Shown here: piece after piece, positions 33,739 through 44,127 of the stretch
How positions within the stretch are numbered: position 1 is the first letter of the stretch
Layout: each line of letters opens with the position of its first letter
Source of the DNA: Opeltia flavorubescens
Taxonomy: Eukaryota > Ascomycota > Lecanoromycetes > Teloschistales > Teloschistaceae
Direction: 5' to 3'
NCBI GenBank assembly: GCA_000442125.1
Contig: KE546971.1
Location: 808,583 to 872,582, forward strand
Length of the DNA: 64,000 nucleotides
The notes under the pieces: model-generated
What the model saw: the letters and a program-made list of their open reading frames with translations, nothing else
Database searches by the model: none
Told to the model about the DNA's origin: nothing
Program-made: the position numbers and the translations under genes

Positions 33739-35538
33739 CTACTTCCTGGATCGGCGCATTATCCAGATCCTTTTGACCTCCTTCAAAGCGCTCATAACGA
33801 GCGGAACACCCACTGGACCGAGTAAGGGAAGGTATACAGCCACTTTATGCTCATCTGGGAAATAAACTTGCCCAACCATGCTCTTTTCAAAAAAGCCTTG
33901 CTCAGCCGCCGTCTCTGCGATCTTGGCGTTCGCCAAAGCAGCCGCAAATTTTCCGTCCTTCAGAGCATTACAGGTTTTGCTCAGATGCTCCAACGTTACA
34001 TCCACAGCTCTGGATACAGTTTCGGGGATGGCGATTGATGGAAGAGCAACAGTGAGCCGAGCCAACGAACCCATCGTAGCGGAAGCTGATAGGAGTAAAG
34101 AAACCGCACGCACTCGCGTTAAAGTCTGAAGCTGCAGTGGTATTGAGGAGGACGATTGTGGCGCACCAAGGAACGACATGAGCTGATGGGAGAATACCAG
34201 AAGCGCAGGTCGTATATCTTCTTTTGACAAGCCTGCGGCTTGCATCCGGTTTTGAGGCGCAGAGAACGGAGGATTGAGGATCATAACACCACCCCATTGC
34301 GGGATCAACCAGCTGTTCGCTTGGCTTTCCTTGATGACAAGTGGAGAAGTGGATGGATTGGGAATATAAATTATGAAATTCATGGTTGGTCCAGCACCGA
34401 TACTCGGGCTAAGAGGCCATTCAGCTGCGTTAATAAACCCACTCAAGTCCTCTTCCCTTAAGGTCCAGACTTCACGATCTGCGTCATACTCGGGTTCTCG
34501 GACGGATGGCGAGAAACTTGCATAAAGCTGGGTTTGCGTATCGACCTTGAACTCGCTAATAACGGATGCCGAGCGCAGCAACGGTGCCAGGTATTCTGAA
34601 ATGGCAGACTCGATATCCCAGGAGGAAGGCCAACCGACTGAAGAGAAAAGAGATATGGTTATGTGATAAGTAGGAGCATACCTTAGAGTACGAGTCGTAC
34701 GGCTGGCTAAGCGAGCAGTGAGCTCTGGCGATGATGCCTGGACACTATCCGATATTGCTGAAGACTGCCCCGGTCCGACGGCTGATTGACCATTGGTAGA
34801 CCCAGAATTCGCTGTTAATGTACGAGAGATCAGGGCCCGTTCCTCGGCAAAAAGACCTTGCATTTGGGCTGCTATGAAAGTAGCTAACGGAATTGAAGTT
34901 GAAGACACCGGGGGAACAAAATGTGGCGGATATAAGATGTTCAGTGATGCAGATTGAGTCTGAAGTTCAGCGCGAGGTGTTGTGAGCCCGCTCTGCGGTA
35001 CCAGCGTAATTCTCAATGCCTCCTGTAGCTCTAATAACGTATCAAACTCGTTGATTTCCGGAAAAGGTCTTCTATGCTGGCTAGAGTTGGATGGAAGATG
35101 ATTGCTACCAATGCGCAAGCGCAGGTGATGCAGGGAAAAGTCGTTCTGGTCATCAAGGGCATGCTGTGTGGCTTGGATCACACGGAGGACATCGTTTTCC
35201 TGGAGCAGCGGTGCTTCGACGACAATCTGTAGCGGAAATGAAGGTTTGCAAAACTGATTCGGAGCGTCAGCGTGATGTTAGAGTAATTGAAAGTCTGTTA
35301 GAGATACTCTGCCCTCGGCCCAGCCCATCATATCCTGTAGCGGTAGTCGAGCACGATAGATTGAGGTCGTCCAGAGCCATATTGGGAGCCCAAGGAAAAT
35401 GACAACGGCCCAGAAGGAAAGGATCACGAGTTGTCGAACCCGAACACTCTCCTTTGACTCTGGAGGTGGCTGTCCAGCGGACGTTGCGATTGCGGTGGCC
35501 GAAGGCGTTGGTGGATCATCGTCCATGCTGGAGTTCAT
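33739..35538 (-). CDS. gpi17: GPI transamidase complex subunit PIG-S (Gpi17)
   Basis: Exons 35538-35308 and 35253-33739 (intron 35254-35307, GTATCT ... AATCAG, branch GCTGAC, phase 0) encode 581 residues. The N-terminal exon holds one membrane helix (QLVILSFWAVVIFLGLPIWL) followed by the conserved TTSIYRARLPLQDM. The long lumenal domain shows family marks such as LRYAPTYHITISLFSS and NSWLIPQWGGVMILNPP. A second hydrophobic segment close to the C terminus (VAVYLPLLGPVGVPLVMSAL) is the second membrane anchor. PIG-S is a non-catalytic subunit of the ER complex that attaches GPI anchors to proteins. The length agrees with fungal homologues. Confidence 0.93.
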
Positions 35539-36331
35539 GGCTAAGGGGGCTTAAGATAGTCCATGCGACGAGTCTGTTATTGAGGACCCCAATGAGCATA
35601 TCACTCAATGCATCTTGTCTCCAATGACCTGATTGGACAGCATCCCAAAAGGTATTTGACGATCCGTAGTTCATCAATAACATGTGCTAGGTAGGGCAGG
35701 ATACATCTCTTGGCGTCGTTACTGTATCTGGATAACGGCACTCACGTGCGTCAAAGATAAATCGATGTCCCGTGTTGACCCTATTCGATACCGCGACCTC
35801 ACTATGAAGAACTCCCTCGAGGATCTCCAGCAGGATTCGTTCCGATTCGACGATGTGGAATGAACGTATGACGTTTATCACTCACTTGTGTCGTGGCCTG
35901 TAAGCAGCTGCCTCTTCGGGAAGCATCATACACTTCTACAGCCGTCATAATGGTAGCCCCGCTTAAACGGTTTCTCCATTCGTTTCATGAGATATCCGTG
36001 TGGATTTCCCATGTGTTCGCGAAAAATCCCAGCTTCGCGCCAAATAAAGAGGCAGATCGTACTCAAATCGTGCTGGACTGGTCTTCGAGAAGCCAGACCA
36101 CTGCTTGGCGGAGTACTCAGCTCTTGAACCGAGTCCTTTGCTCGAGATACGACTAATCATAGTGATTATGAGAAGNGGCTAATGATTGTACCAGTGCTGC
36201 TAAGCTACAACAAGCAGCTGGATTATGAGCCATGACAACATGCCTTTCGATTTCGTATATATGTTGATTGCTTTTGCAGCTGATGTACTTCTCTTTACTC
36301 CGATTGAAATTTTCCTTTCCCATCACCAAAG
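35539..36331. promoter_or_regulatory. divergent promoter region
   Basis: These 793 bases separate the PIG-S gene (minus) from the amidase gene (plus). One ambiguous base lies at 36176. No gene is seen inside. Confidence 0.5.
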
Positions 36332-38126
36332 ATGGCTTTCCGAGCTCATATTCTATACCTGCTATCGCTTCTGCTTCTCCAACCCGTTTTCTGCCAGTTC
36401 TACTTCCCGAATCAGACGAACATTGGCTCAACATTTCCCCTTTTAATTGACGTCACGACTGAGGAGTTGGAGACGGGCCTTGAACAGGGCTTTTTCACAT
36501 CTGTGGATCTCGTGAATGCGTACATAGCAAGAATCAATGAAGTCAATTCGACTCTGAATGTCGTTACCGAACTCAACCCAGATGCATTAGCCATTGCTGC
36601 AGAACTGGATGCGGAACGGGCCAGTGGGACAACGAGAGGTCCCTTACACGGCATGCCTATCCTCATTAAAAACAATATTGGGACGGCAGACAAGATGAGT
36701 ACAACGGCAGGTTCTTTCGCTCTTCTTGGAGCCACTCTTCCGCAGGACTCGGGTATAGCAGCAAGGTTAAGAGCGGCGGGAGTTGTGATACTGGGCAAAA
36801 CCAACCTGAGCCAGTGGGCAAACTTTCGCAGCACAAACAGCACAAAGTAAAATTCTTGATGGCCTACTCTTGATCGGCCACGCTGACTCGAGTTTCCTAG
36901 TGGCTGGAGTGCGTATGGCGGCCAAACATTCGGGGCTTACTATCCTCAACAGGATCCCAGCGGAAGCTCAAGTGGCAGCGGTGTTGCATCTTCCATTGGC
37001 CTAGCTCTGGCTTGCCTCGGATCTGAGACCAGCGGAAGTATTCTGAGTCCGAGCGAAGTCAACAACCTCGTAGGAATCAAGCCAACCGTAGGCCTGACCT
37101 CGCGTGCACTGGTGATACCGATCAGCGAACGTCAGGACACCGTCGGCCCCATGGCTCGCACCGTCAAAGACGGTAAATCAATCCTTGGGCGTCCTACATC
37201 TGTGAACAGAGGGCTAATACCTGTCCTGCTTAGCTGCATATCTCCTCCAAGCGATTGCCGGGAAAGATCCCAATGACAACTACACTCTTGCTCAGCCATT
37301 CAATAACCCGCCAGATTACGTGGGCGCCTGTAACTATTCGAGTCTGAGGGGGAAAAGAATTGGTATACCCAGGAACATCATTTCTGACGATGAAAGCGAA
37401 GCTCCAGTATTGGCTGCTTTTGAATCCGCCATCCGAACGATCCGACGAGCTGGAGCAACAGTAGTCGATAATCTCAACATCACCGCTTTCGCACTGGACC
37501 AATACAATAACGGCAATTCCAGCATCATCGTACTGGAAGCAGACTTCCTCTCCGACCTCCCCAAAAACTATTTGTCCAAGCTTGTTACAAACCCAAATAA
37601 CGTGCAAGATCTTGAAGACGTGAGCAATTTCACACAAAGCTTCCCTCCTGAAGACTATCCAGACCGCAACACAGAAATTTGGGACGAGGCTTTCGCTCTT
37701 GGATTTGATAATACCAGCCCCCAATTCTGGGCGGCATACCAGAATAATCTCGAGATAGCTGGGAGGCAGGGTATACTCGGACTCTTGACGAACTACAGCC
37801 TCGATGCATTGGTGCTCCCAACGGACTTTTCTGCAGGGTTACCAGCTTTGGTGGGTACGCCCGTAGTGACGGTACCATTAGGATTCTATCCCAGCAACAC
37901 CACCGTGGTTCGAAATAGGCGGGGAACCCTTGTGGAGACAGCTCCGAACATTCCATTTGGGTTAAGTTTCCTGGGGCCCTCGTGGAGCGAAGCGAATTTG
38001 ATAGGGTATGCGTATGCCTTTGAGCAGAGGACCAACGTGCGCAACCAGGTCCAGCCGTATTTGGTTCCGAATGTTGAGCTGGCAGACGTCATCTCGAAGA
38101 AGGAAAAAATGTTTTATAGAGTTTAG
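36332..38126 (+). CDS. secreted amidase (amidase signature family)
   Basis: Exons 36332-36846, 36901-37172 and 37234-38126 encode 559 residues. Intron 1 (54 bases) and intron 2 (61 bases) are in phase; without them the frame ends early at NSTK. The start MAFRAHILYLLSLLLLQPVF, ending near CQ, is a signal peptide, so the enzyme is probably exported or vacuolar. The Ser-Ser-Lys triad of the family is present: the lysine in MPILIKNNI, the middle serine in DPSGSSSGSGVA, and the nucleophilic serine in SETSGSILSPS. The canonical family entry GPLHGMPI is also there. Members hydrolyse amide bonds in varied small substrates; the substrate cannot be read from sequence. Several NxS/T sites are consistent with secretion. 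Confidence 0.93.
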
Positions 38127-38320
38127 ATAAAGAGATAGTGACCCCCTATTCAGCATGTAAATTTACAGCAAAAATTTGATCCAAAATCCGTCATGATTTG
38201 CCGAAATAAGGGTAGGCTTTTCAAATGCGAAATGCGTCTGACTTGATCCCAGCGCCATATACTCCTGGCGTGACTCCTCGTTGACCTTTCAACGCCATCC
38301 ATTAAGAGGATACTCTTTTG

Positions 38321-39420
38321 TTAAGCCTCCACTGCCCCCAGCCCCAGCAAACCCCTCCGATAGTTCCAATAGTTTCTCCGAATCGGATCAAACCTCTTCG
38401 CCAACAACTCCAACGCCTTGCCCGCCTTATCCTTCTCCTCCTCCTCTGCCCAACAATCCGCCAAAAAATCCAGGGCGCGACTACTCTTACATCCATCCCC
38501 CTCCTCATCCATGTCCCCCCCAAATTCCTCTGCAAACGCCTTACATTCCAGCAACGACCCCCGCTTCCTCAACAAGCCCCTGAGATAATTCCACGGAGAT
38601 TGATTCTGCGGCGCCAACCGGATCTTCCCTTGTGTATACTCGACCTCCTGATCAATCAGATCTTCGTCAACTATGTTTCCCACTTCGTCCATGCCTTTGC
38701 CAGATTTGGGGTCCACGTGTTGCCCGAACAAGACGAACCATCTATGATTCCACGCGCTGTTGTTGCGGACGTCGGCGGTGAGGAGATTTTCAATGTAGGG
38801 GAGCTCAGTATCCCAGAGGGAGAAATGACGAACGAGCCATTGCCGGTACGACCAGACGTGGTAGTTCTTGGCGTCTTTGGCAAACATGCGGGCGAGGAAG
38901 GGGATCTCGGTGGAGGGCAGCGAGGAGAGGTGGGTTATCAGTGTTTGGCGGTGGTGCCTAGGTCGTTAATTTTGCCAAATCTAAATGGGGAAGATCGATT
39001 GGTGGAGGAAGGAAAGGAGCGTACCATATCTGATAATTCTTCAAATGCCGTAATGAGATACCATCGAGCCAGCGGAGTTCTTCAAGGATATCTTCTTGGA
39101 GATTTGATTGATTCTGCTTCTGAAGCTCGAAAAGTGTGTTCGCTCTATATAGCCTGGATGTAAGTCAACGCAAGAAGGACATAAGTAGACGATTTGGGGT
39201 TTCACCAGACAGTATAGTGAGCTGGGTTGATGCTGATTATATGCTCTGTGAGCTCCAAGACCCGTTCCGATTTCTCGTTGTTGGCCATGACTGCTCTGAG
39301 GTATTCCATGGCTTCGCTGTATTCTTCGGTGTATGCGATTGCAGCCAAGGGATTCGGTCCGCCATCGTTTTGAGGAATGGGGACGACGTCCGCCCATTCT
39401 GCAGAGTTGTATTTACCCAT
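38321..39420 (-). CDS. ram2: protein farnesyltransferase / geranylgeranyltransferase-I alpha subunit
   Basis: Exons 39420-39206, 39153-39025 and 38957-38321 encode 326 residues. Both introns (39154-39205 and 38958-39024) are phase 2 and each splits a tryptophan codon. The protein is built of PFTA helical repeats, each with a W-x-x-R or W-N-x-R core: NPAHYTVWLYRANTLFEL, LKNYQIWHHRQTLI, AKNYHVWSYRQWLV, RNNSAWNHRWFVLF, QSPWNYLRGLL and RRNYWNYRRGLL. It pairs with Ram1 or Cdc43 beta subunits to prenylate CaaX proteins such as Ras and Rho in the cytosol. The start MGKYNSAEWADVVPIPQND is typical. Stop-to-stop distance from the amidase gene is 194 bases. Confidence 0.95.
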
Positions 39421-39930
39421 TGATTATACTAGATACAGACTTAAATGGGTCCTCTAGCTTAAAGTATTTTTTAAAGCACAAGTTGATGATGAGCTCTTCA
39501 AGTTATGCAAGTTGTTCCGCATTTGGTCAAAATCCAGGAACAATACTAAAGATCTTTTTGGTGGGGCGTAGGGCGATGAGGGGTATAGCAACTTTGGATT
39601 CGCTTCGTACTCATTTTAAAGCCTTGTATGGTCCTTAGCAAAAAAGTGAATAGTGGAAAATGCATTGGTATACGCTCATCGTAGGAATTGCTACAGAAAT
39701 CATACATGATATCTCTCACCCACATTAAATAAAGAGAAATACTTTATTAATCCGTACCTTCGGGAGTGTTCACATCTGAGTTTCGGTATGCTTCAGCTGG
39801 AAATCGTTATATCGCTTCTTCTATTCACTTTTTTGGCTATCCGATGGACAGCTCGAAATTTAGGTCTTCATTCTAGTTTTGCCTTCTTCAATATTCGACG
39901 TACGATCCTTGAAGGTACGCCAAGGTCCCA
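39421..39930. other. intergenic region
   Basis: These 510 bases contain the promoter of the ram2 gene and the 3' end of the GFA gene. No further feature is seen. Confidence 0.45.
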
Positions 39931-40727
39931 TCAATCTGGGATCTCCATCTTCGCTTGGGAGACCTCCACGAATCTCTTTCCCACCAGCCTCATATCCGTA
40001 GCGCCCTTGATAGCATTCCTTAAGTACATTTGGCCAGCCGCAGGCGTGCAAATATCTCTCCCTAACGCTCCGTCATCTTCACTGAGAACCCTGTCAAAGG
40101 TGTTTTTATCTGTCAAGCTCTGGCTTGAAACCTGCTCCGCCCTGTTTCCAATGAGCCATTTCTCATCGATGGTTCCGATGAAGAGCTCAATCTCATCAGC
40201 AGTCTCGTCAGAGCGCCAGCTGAACGCCGTTCCACATGAAGAGCAAAATCCTCGATAGACGCGCTTTGAGGAAGAAAATTCTTTGTAGGGTGCCATTGCT
40301 TTAAGTCCATTACTCGACGGATTGGACCAGTGAAGTTGCGATGGCTTCACAGTGATGAAATTAGCCATTAGGGAACCGCTGTGCTTCCTGCATTGAGTGC
40401 ACTGGCAAATATGTGACTATCACATAAGGTTTAGTCCAATCTTGATCGTGCAACAGAACAGAACATAGCATGTAAATTTCGCAGACGACAATGCAACTTC
40501 AGGCCCGAAAAGACTGCATCGACGCATCCTTCTATCTCGATATCGATTCCTATAGCATGAGAATTGATATGCAGACAATGCTAATCGCAAAGACAAAAAC
40601 ATGAGCCGAATGTTTGTCTTACCGAGGGTGGCCAGATGCTACCTTTTGGGAAGTCGATTGTATAGCGTACAGCTTCACAGAGACAGCCTCCAGTAATTGA
40701 ATCCCTATCTTCTGAAAGAATCGGCAT
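39931..40727 (-). CDS. GFA-domain zinc protein (CENP-V / formaldehyde-activating enzyme fold)
   Basis: Exons 40727-40623 and 40416-39931 encode 196 residues. Exon 1 opens MPILSEDRDSITGGCLCEAV with the first CxC zinc motif. The long intron (40417-40622, 206 bases, GTAAGA ... GATAG, branch ACTAAAC) is phase 0 and leads into SHICQCTQCRKHSGSL, which carries the CxCxxC motif, then GFCSSCGTAFSWRS with the last CxxC. This is the full set of metal ligands of the GFA family. Most members have no proven glutathione-dependent formaldehyde-activating activity, so the enzymatic role is uncertain. A short extra exon inside the intron cannot be excluded, but homologue spacing does not require one. Confidence 0.85.
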
Positions 40728-41096
40728 TGTGTACGAAGCTCAGTGTGCCAATACGATATTGTATCAATTATCGATAAAGGGTAGGATAGAAGTGAAAGAA
40801 TTGAATGCGTGACTCATCTATCTCGCTTACCATTGCCGGATTCGTGATAGGAGATTTTAAAAAAGCAGACGAAGAGTATAAGTTAAGGAATATGCGTAAA
40901 GAGAAGCACACTTACAATAGTAGACGAACTGAATGATATTTGAACCTTCTGGCCTTAAAAAAGATAAATGACATGCGTAGTGAATCGTCAGTAATAAATG
41001 AACCTAAATGTACAATAATGTTCATGTAGCATTCCATCCCCCGGGTATCATTATACATACAGCAACACTATGCCATGTTACCAACTTCCACAGCTA
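40728..41096. other. intergenic region
   Basis: These 369 bases are AT-rich and hold the GFA promoter and the palF 3' UTR. Confidence 0.45.
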
Positions 41097-43433
41097 TCAA
41101 GCCTGATATTGAGGTAGATTTTCGTTCTGGCGCTGCTGTCTTATGGGTTCCGGCACGAACCCATTTGAGTCGTCATCGTTCAGTACAGGTGCGGATGCCA
41201 TGACCGACTCGTCAATTGCAGTGCCCCGATCTGGGGAGCTAGCCTGTGCTTGCAAACGCCGGCGTTCAAGCTCTTGCTTGTCTTCCAAAGCATTGCTGTT
41301 AGAGGCGTGATCAGAATTGCCTTCGTATGGAAAGCTTGGTCCAGAAGTAGCAGTATCTGGGTCGAAAGCCACCGATGATCTACCATAAGCAGGAGCGCTG
41401 GGACCTGCCCGATCTCTCCCTTCCACAAAATCATCGTCGTCGAATGCAGCTGGCGCCGATGGTTGACATCCATTGTGACCCGATGGAAGTGGTGGCCTGC
41501 CTTGTGGAGGTGCACTGGGAAGGAGAAGTTCTTCTGCCCTCTGTAATCGAGTCTTTTCATCAACATGATCCTCAACTTCTGGTGCCGGCACATCATGTAC
41601 CGGCGCGAAGTCAATTGCATGCGAGATCTCTGGGGAGTTCGTATGATTGTAAGATATGCTTTCAGTATCGCGATAGAATAAGCCTCCAGGGCCTTGTAGA
41701 TCGAAATTAACGTCATCATTCGTTAAATGGGAGCCATACTGAGAGCCCGCTCTATGAAGCTCATTGCCGACTTGACTGCGATTGACCTTCTTCGGACGAC
41801 CCCGTTGGCTATCTCGTGTTCCGACGACGACCTCAGAGACATGAGTCACCACCCCTTTCTCTCTCCTTATTTGGCTTGTCTCGAGGAATGGTACACCAGA
41901 GTCCAGCGGATACTTCACATCCTTTTGGCCCATTTGAGAATCGAATCTCGGCTCGCTGGATCCAAGGCTCGGAACGGAATTAACCATACTCAGCCGTGGC
42001 AGGATGTGTTCTTGCATCGTAGATTTACCCCGTAAATCGATGATGATCTCCACGTAGTACTTGAAATCGATCATTCTACCAGGCACTGTTGATATAGTTG
42101 GAAAGACCCCCTCCGGAACGTGAACCGATGCTTTGACAGTTGTAGCCAAATCTCTCCTGTCAAGGTACAGCGCCGTTGACTTCTGGCTGATATCTTGGCG
42201 GAAAACTCTGCTGGAGCCTCCCGAAGACAAAGATAAGCCTGCCAATCCAGTTAGGGATCTTGGGTAGTAATCTTCGTATTCCTGCTTATTCCCACTTTGC
42301 CATGATCCCAGAGGTATTGCAGGATGGAGGTCGATATGGCATTCTCGATAGAGTGTAAGAATGATCCCTTGAGGATTCTGATAATGGCGGCCTAGGTTGA
42401 TCATAACCTTCACAGATACAACATCGCCGGGAAGACATCCGCTCTGAAGCATTTCCACTGTAGCACCAGGAGCGATGGCAGCCTCGTCCGATGATGTGTT
42501 GCTTTGGCCATCAACATGTGTACTGCGGCGGCTAGTGATTGGCACTAAGCCGCCTTCTTGACCGCTCCTCCCACTACTGACAGTACTTGCACAACTGGCG
42601 TCACTTATTGATGGGCTCTGTGGCGTTTCATCCGAGGTTTCGGAGGCTGTAGAAATGGGGACTGGTGACGGCTGACTCTTCTTGAGAGTGGAAGAGTCGG
42701 ATGGTCGATTGGTGACAGTGGTTCTTGTACGACGCGGTTTTCTATGGATGGTGTCAAGAGGTATGACCTGCGGTACTGGTTGTGGTAAATATGATATATC
42801 GATTGTCTCCTTCACCATGACGATTCGTTCGCATCTTGAGGTTGGCAAGAGATTAGAGGGTCTAAGAGCGGTAGGCCGGGTCAATGTTGATGACACCATG
42901 TAGGAAATGCAGCCATGTTGAAACTAGCAAAGATACAGTCAATATTACACTCGATCAAGGTAGGTACAACTTACGTCAATGCTACTGGGCAGGCGCTGTA
43001 TCGGAAGCTCTAAGTCGAAATTGAAGACATACGAGCTTGCACTCAAACACCCTTCTCCGGCCAAGACGATCTCGTCCTTGAAGAGGGCCGCAAGGCCATT
43101 GCCGAAATATGCTTCGCCCCACTTGCCCTGACCAGTAGCAAGATAAGAACGCCACCTATTGGAACTTTCTCCCGGTATGCGACCGTTTTTTAAAACCTTG
43201 ACAACGCCATGCAGACATATGGTGAGATGTGTAATCCGCACGGGCCGCTCCACCTTCAGAACTACGTGACCTTTGATCCGGTCCCCAGGGGAAAAAGTCT
43301 TGTAGGGTTCTTCCAGCTCAACGGTGTAATCGGACACATTGCGGGGCCTCTTAGGAGCAAAGGGACTACTTAGTCGAGAAAGAATAGAGAGCCGTTGGGA
43401 ATTGTTCTCTGCCCCATTCATGGACCTTTTCAT
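41097..43433 (-). CDS. palF: arrestin-related pH-signalling protein PalF/Rim8
   Basis: Exons 43433-42975 and 42923-41097 (intron 42924-42974, GTAAGT ... GCTAG, phase 0) encode 761 residues. The arrestin N domain spans residues about 30-200 (SDYTVELEEPYKTFSPGD, VRITHLTICLHGVVKVLK, GEAYFGNGLAALFKDEIVLA). The arrestin C domain spans about 300-470 (MLQSGCLPGDVVSVKVMIN, PQGIILTLYRECHIDLHP). These match PalF closely. The protein binds the ambient-pH receptor PalH/Rim21 at the plasma membrane and links it to ESCRT, leading to PacC activation. The tail is disordered and holds three PSAP motifs. An internal ATG (MNGAENNSQ, 43421) is an alternative start. The upstream small gene ends only 9 bases before this ATG. 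Confidence 0.94.
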
Positions 43434-43442
43434 ACTTCGCGA

Positions 43443-43887
43443 TTAAAGAGCTGGAGCATCAGGTCGACGAATCGCTTCTTGTGACGGCGTCTGAATGAGC
43501 TTGCTTATGTCAGCGCCGAAATGGATGCGGACTGAAAAGCTGTCAAACGACTCGAAATAGTAGAGTTGCTGACGAGGTGAACAGTCTGATGTAGGAGCCT
43601 CGGTCGCGAATGGCTTCACCGAGGGAATCATCATAATCATACTGCGAGGAAAAGAAAAGGCGGTTGTTGGATATGCTAAGTAAGAAGGACGAGACATGGT
43701 CAAAAAAAATACAGCAGTGCAGACATACTTTGTACCTGCTCTTGCCGACATAGACAGGTGTTCGGGGTAATGGAGGTAATGGAGGCGGCTGTTCCTTGGC
43801 AATCAGCCAAGCAAATACAAGCTTTTTATCGACCAAAATAGTGCGTCGTCGGAACCGTTTGAGAACAATGCTGTAGATGACATCGGA
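43443..43887 (-). CDS. small unidentified gene directly upstream of palF, 5' exon unresolved
   Basis: Two in-phase exons are supported: 43887-43736 and 43641-43443, joined across an intron of 94 bases (GTACAAAG ... CTCGCAG). They encode about 116 residues ending QEAIRRPDAPAL and TAA. The first exon reads SDVIYSIVLKRFRRRTILVD, then KKLVFAWLIAKEQPPPLPPL; the second contains LYYFESFDSFSVRIHFGAD. Codon use looks genuine. No ATG is in frame in the first exon, which begins at an acceptor (TTTCAG or TTTCAGAG near 43888-43891), so at least one upstream exon is missing; an ATG at 44040 could supply it through a 47-base intron with a weak GTCTCT donor. I do not recognise the product. It could also be part of a long palF leader. 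Confidence 0.5.
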
Positions 43888-44127
43888 CTCTGAAAGTTTC
43901 AATCGTTACAAGTGTAATACGGCCTTGGAGAGACCTGCCGGTTGTCTGTAGTACGAAGACGGAGTATTTCAACCGTGCGACTTTGCGCGCAGCAGCCCAA
44001 CACGTTTAGCGTTCGGAATCTGCCGTAGCCACAACCCATCTTCTCAGGACAAAAGTTTTCTTCACCTACTTCACCCATTCGAACCAGCCTCTACGGACAC
44101 ACCTCAAGCCATTATCTGACAAACCTT
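43888..44127. promoter_or_regulatory. compact divergent promoter of dph2 and the small upstream gene
   Basis: At most 240 bases separate the small minus-strand gene and the dph2 start, and less than 90 if the 5' exon at 44040 is real. Both promoters, and perhaps that of palF, must lie here. Confidence 0.45.

Noticed and set aside
36841-36900. Apparent early stop in the amidase
   Set aside because: It lies inside a normal 54-base GT-AG intron, and the frame resumes in phase at 36901.
38318-39163. Open frame of 281 codons on the plus strand
   Set aside because: It is antisense to ram2, crosses its exons and introns, and has no recognisable content.
43736-43902. Start of the small gene at 43902
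   Set aside because: That codon is TTG and the preceding bases look like an intron end; the true start must be in an upstream exon.
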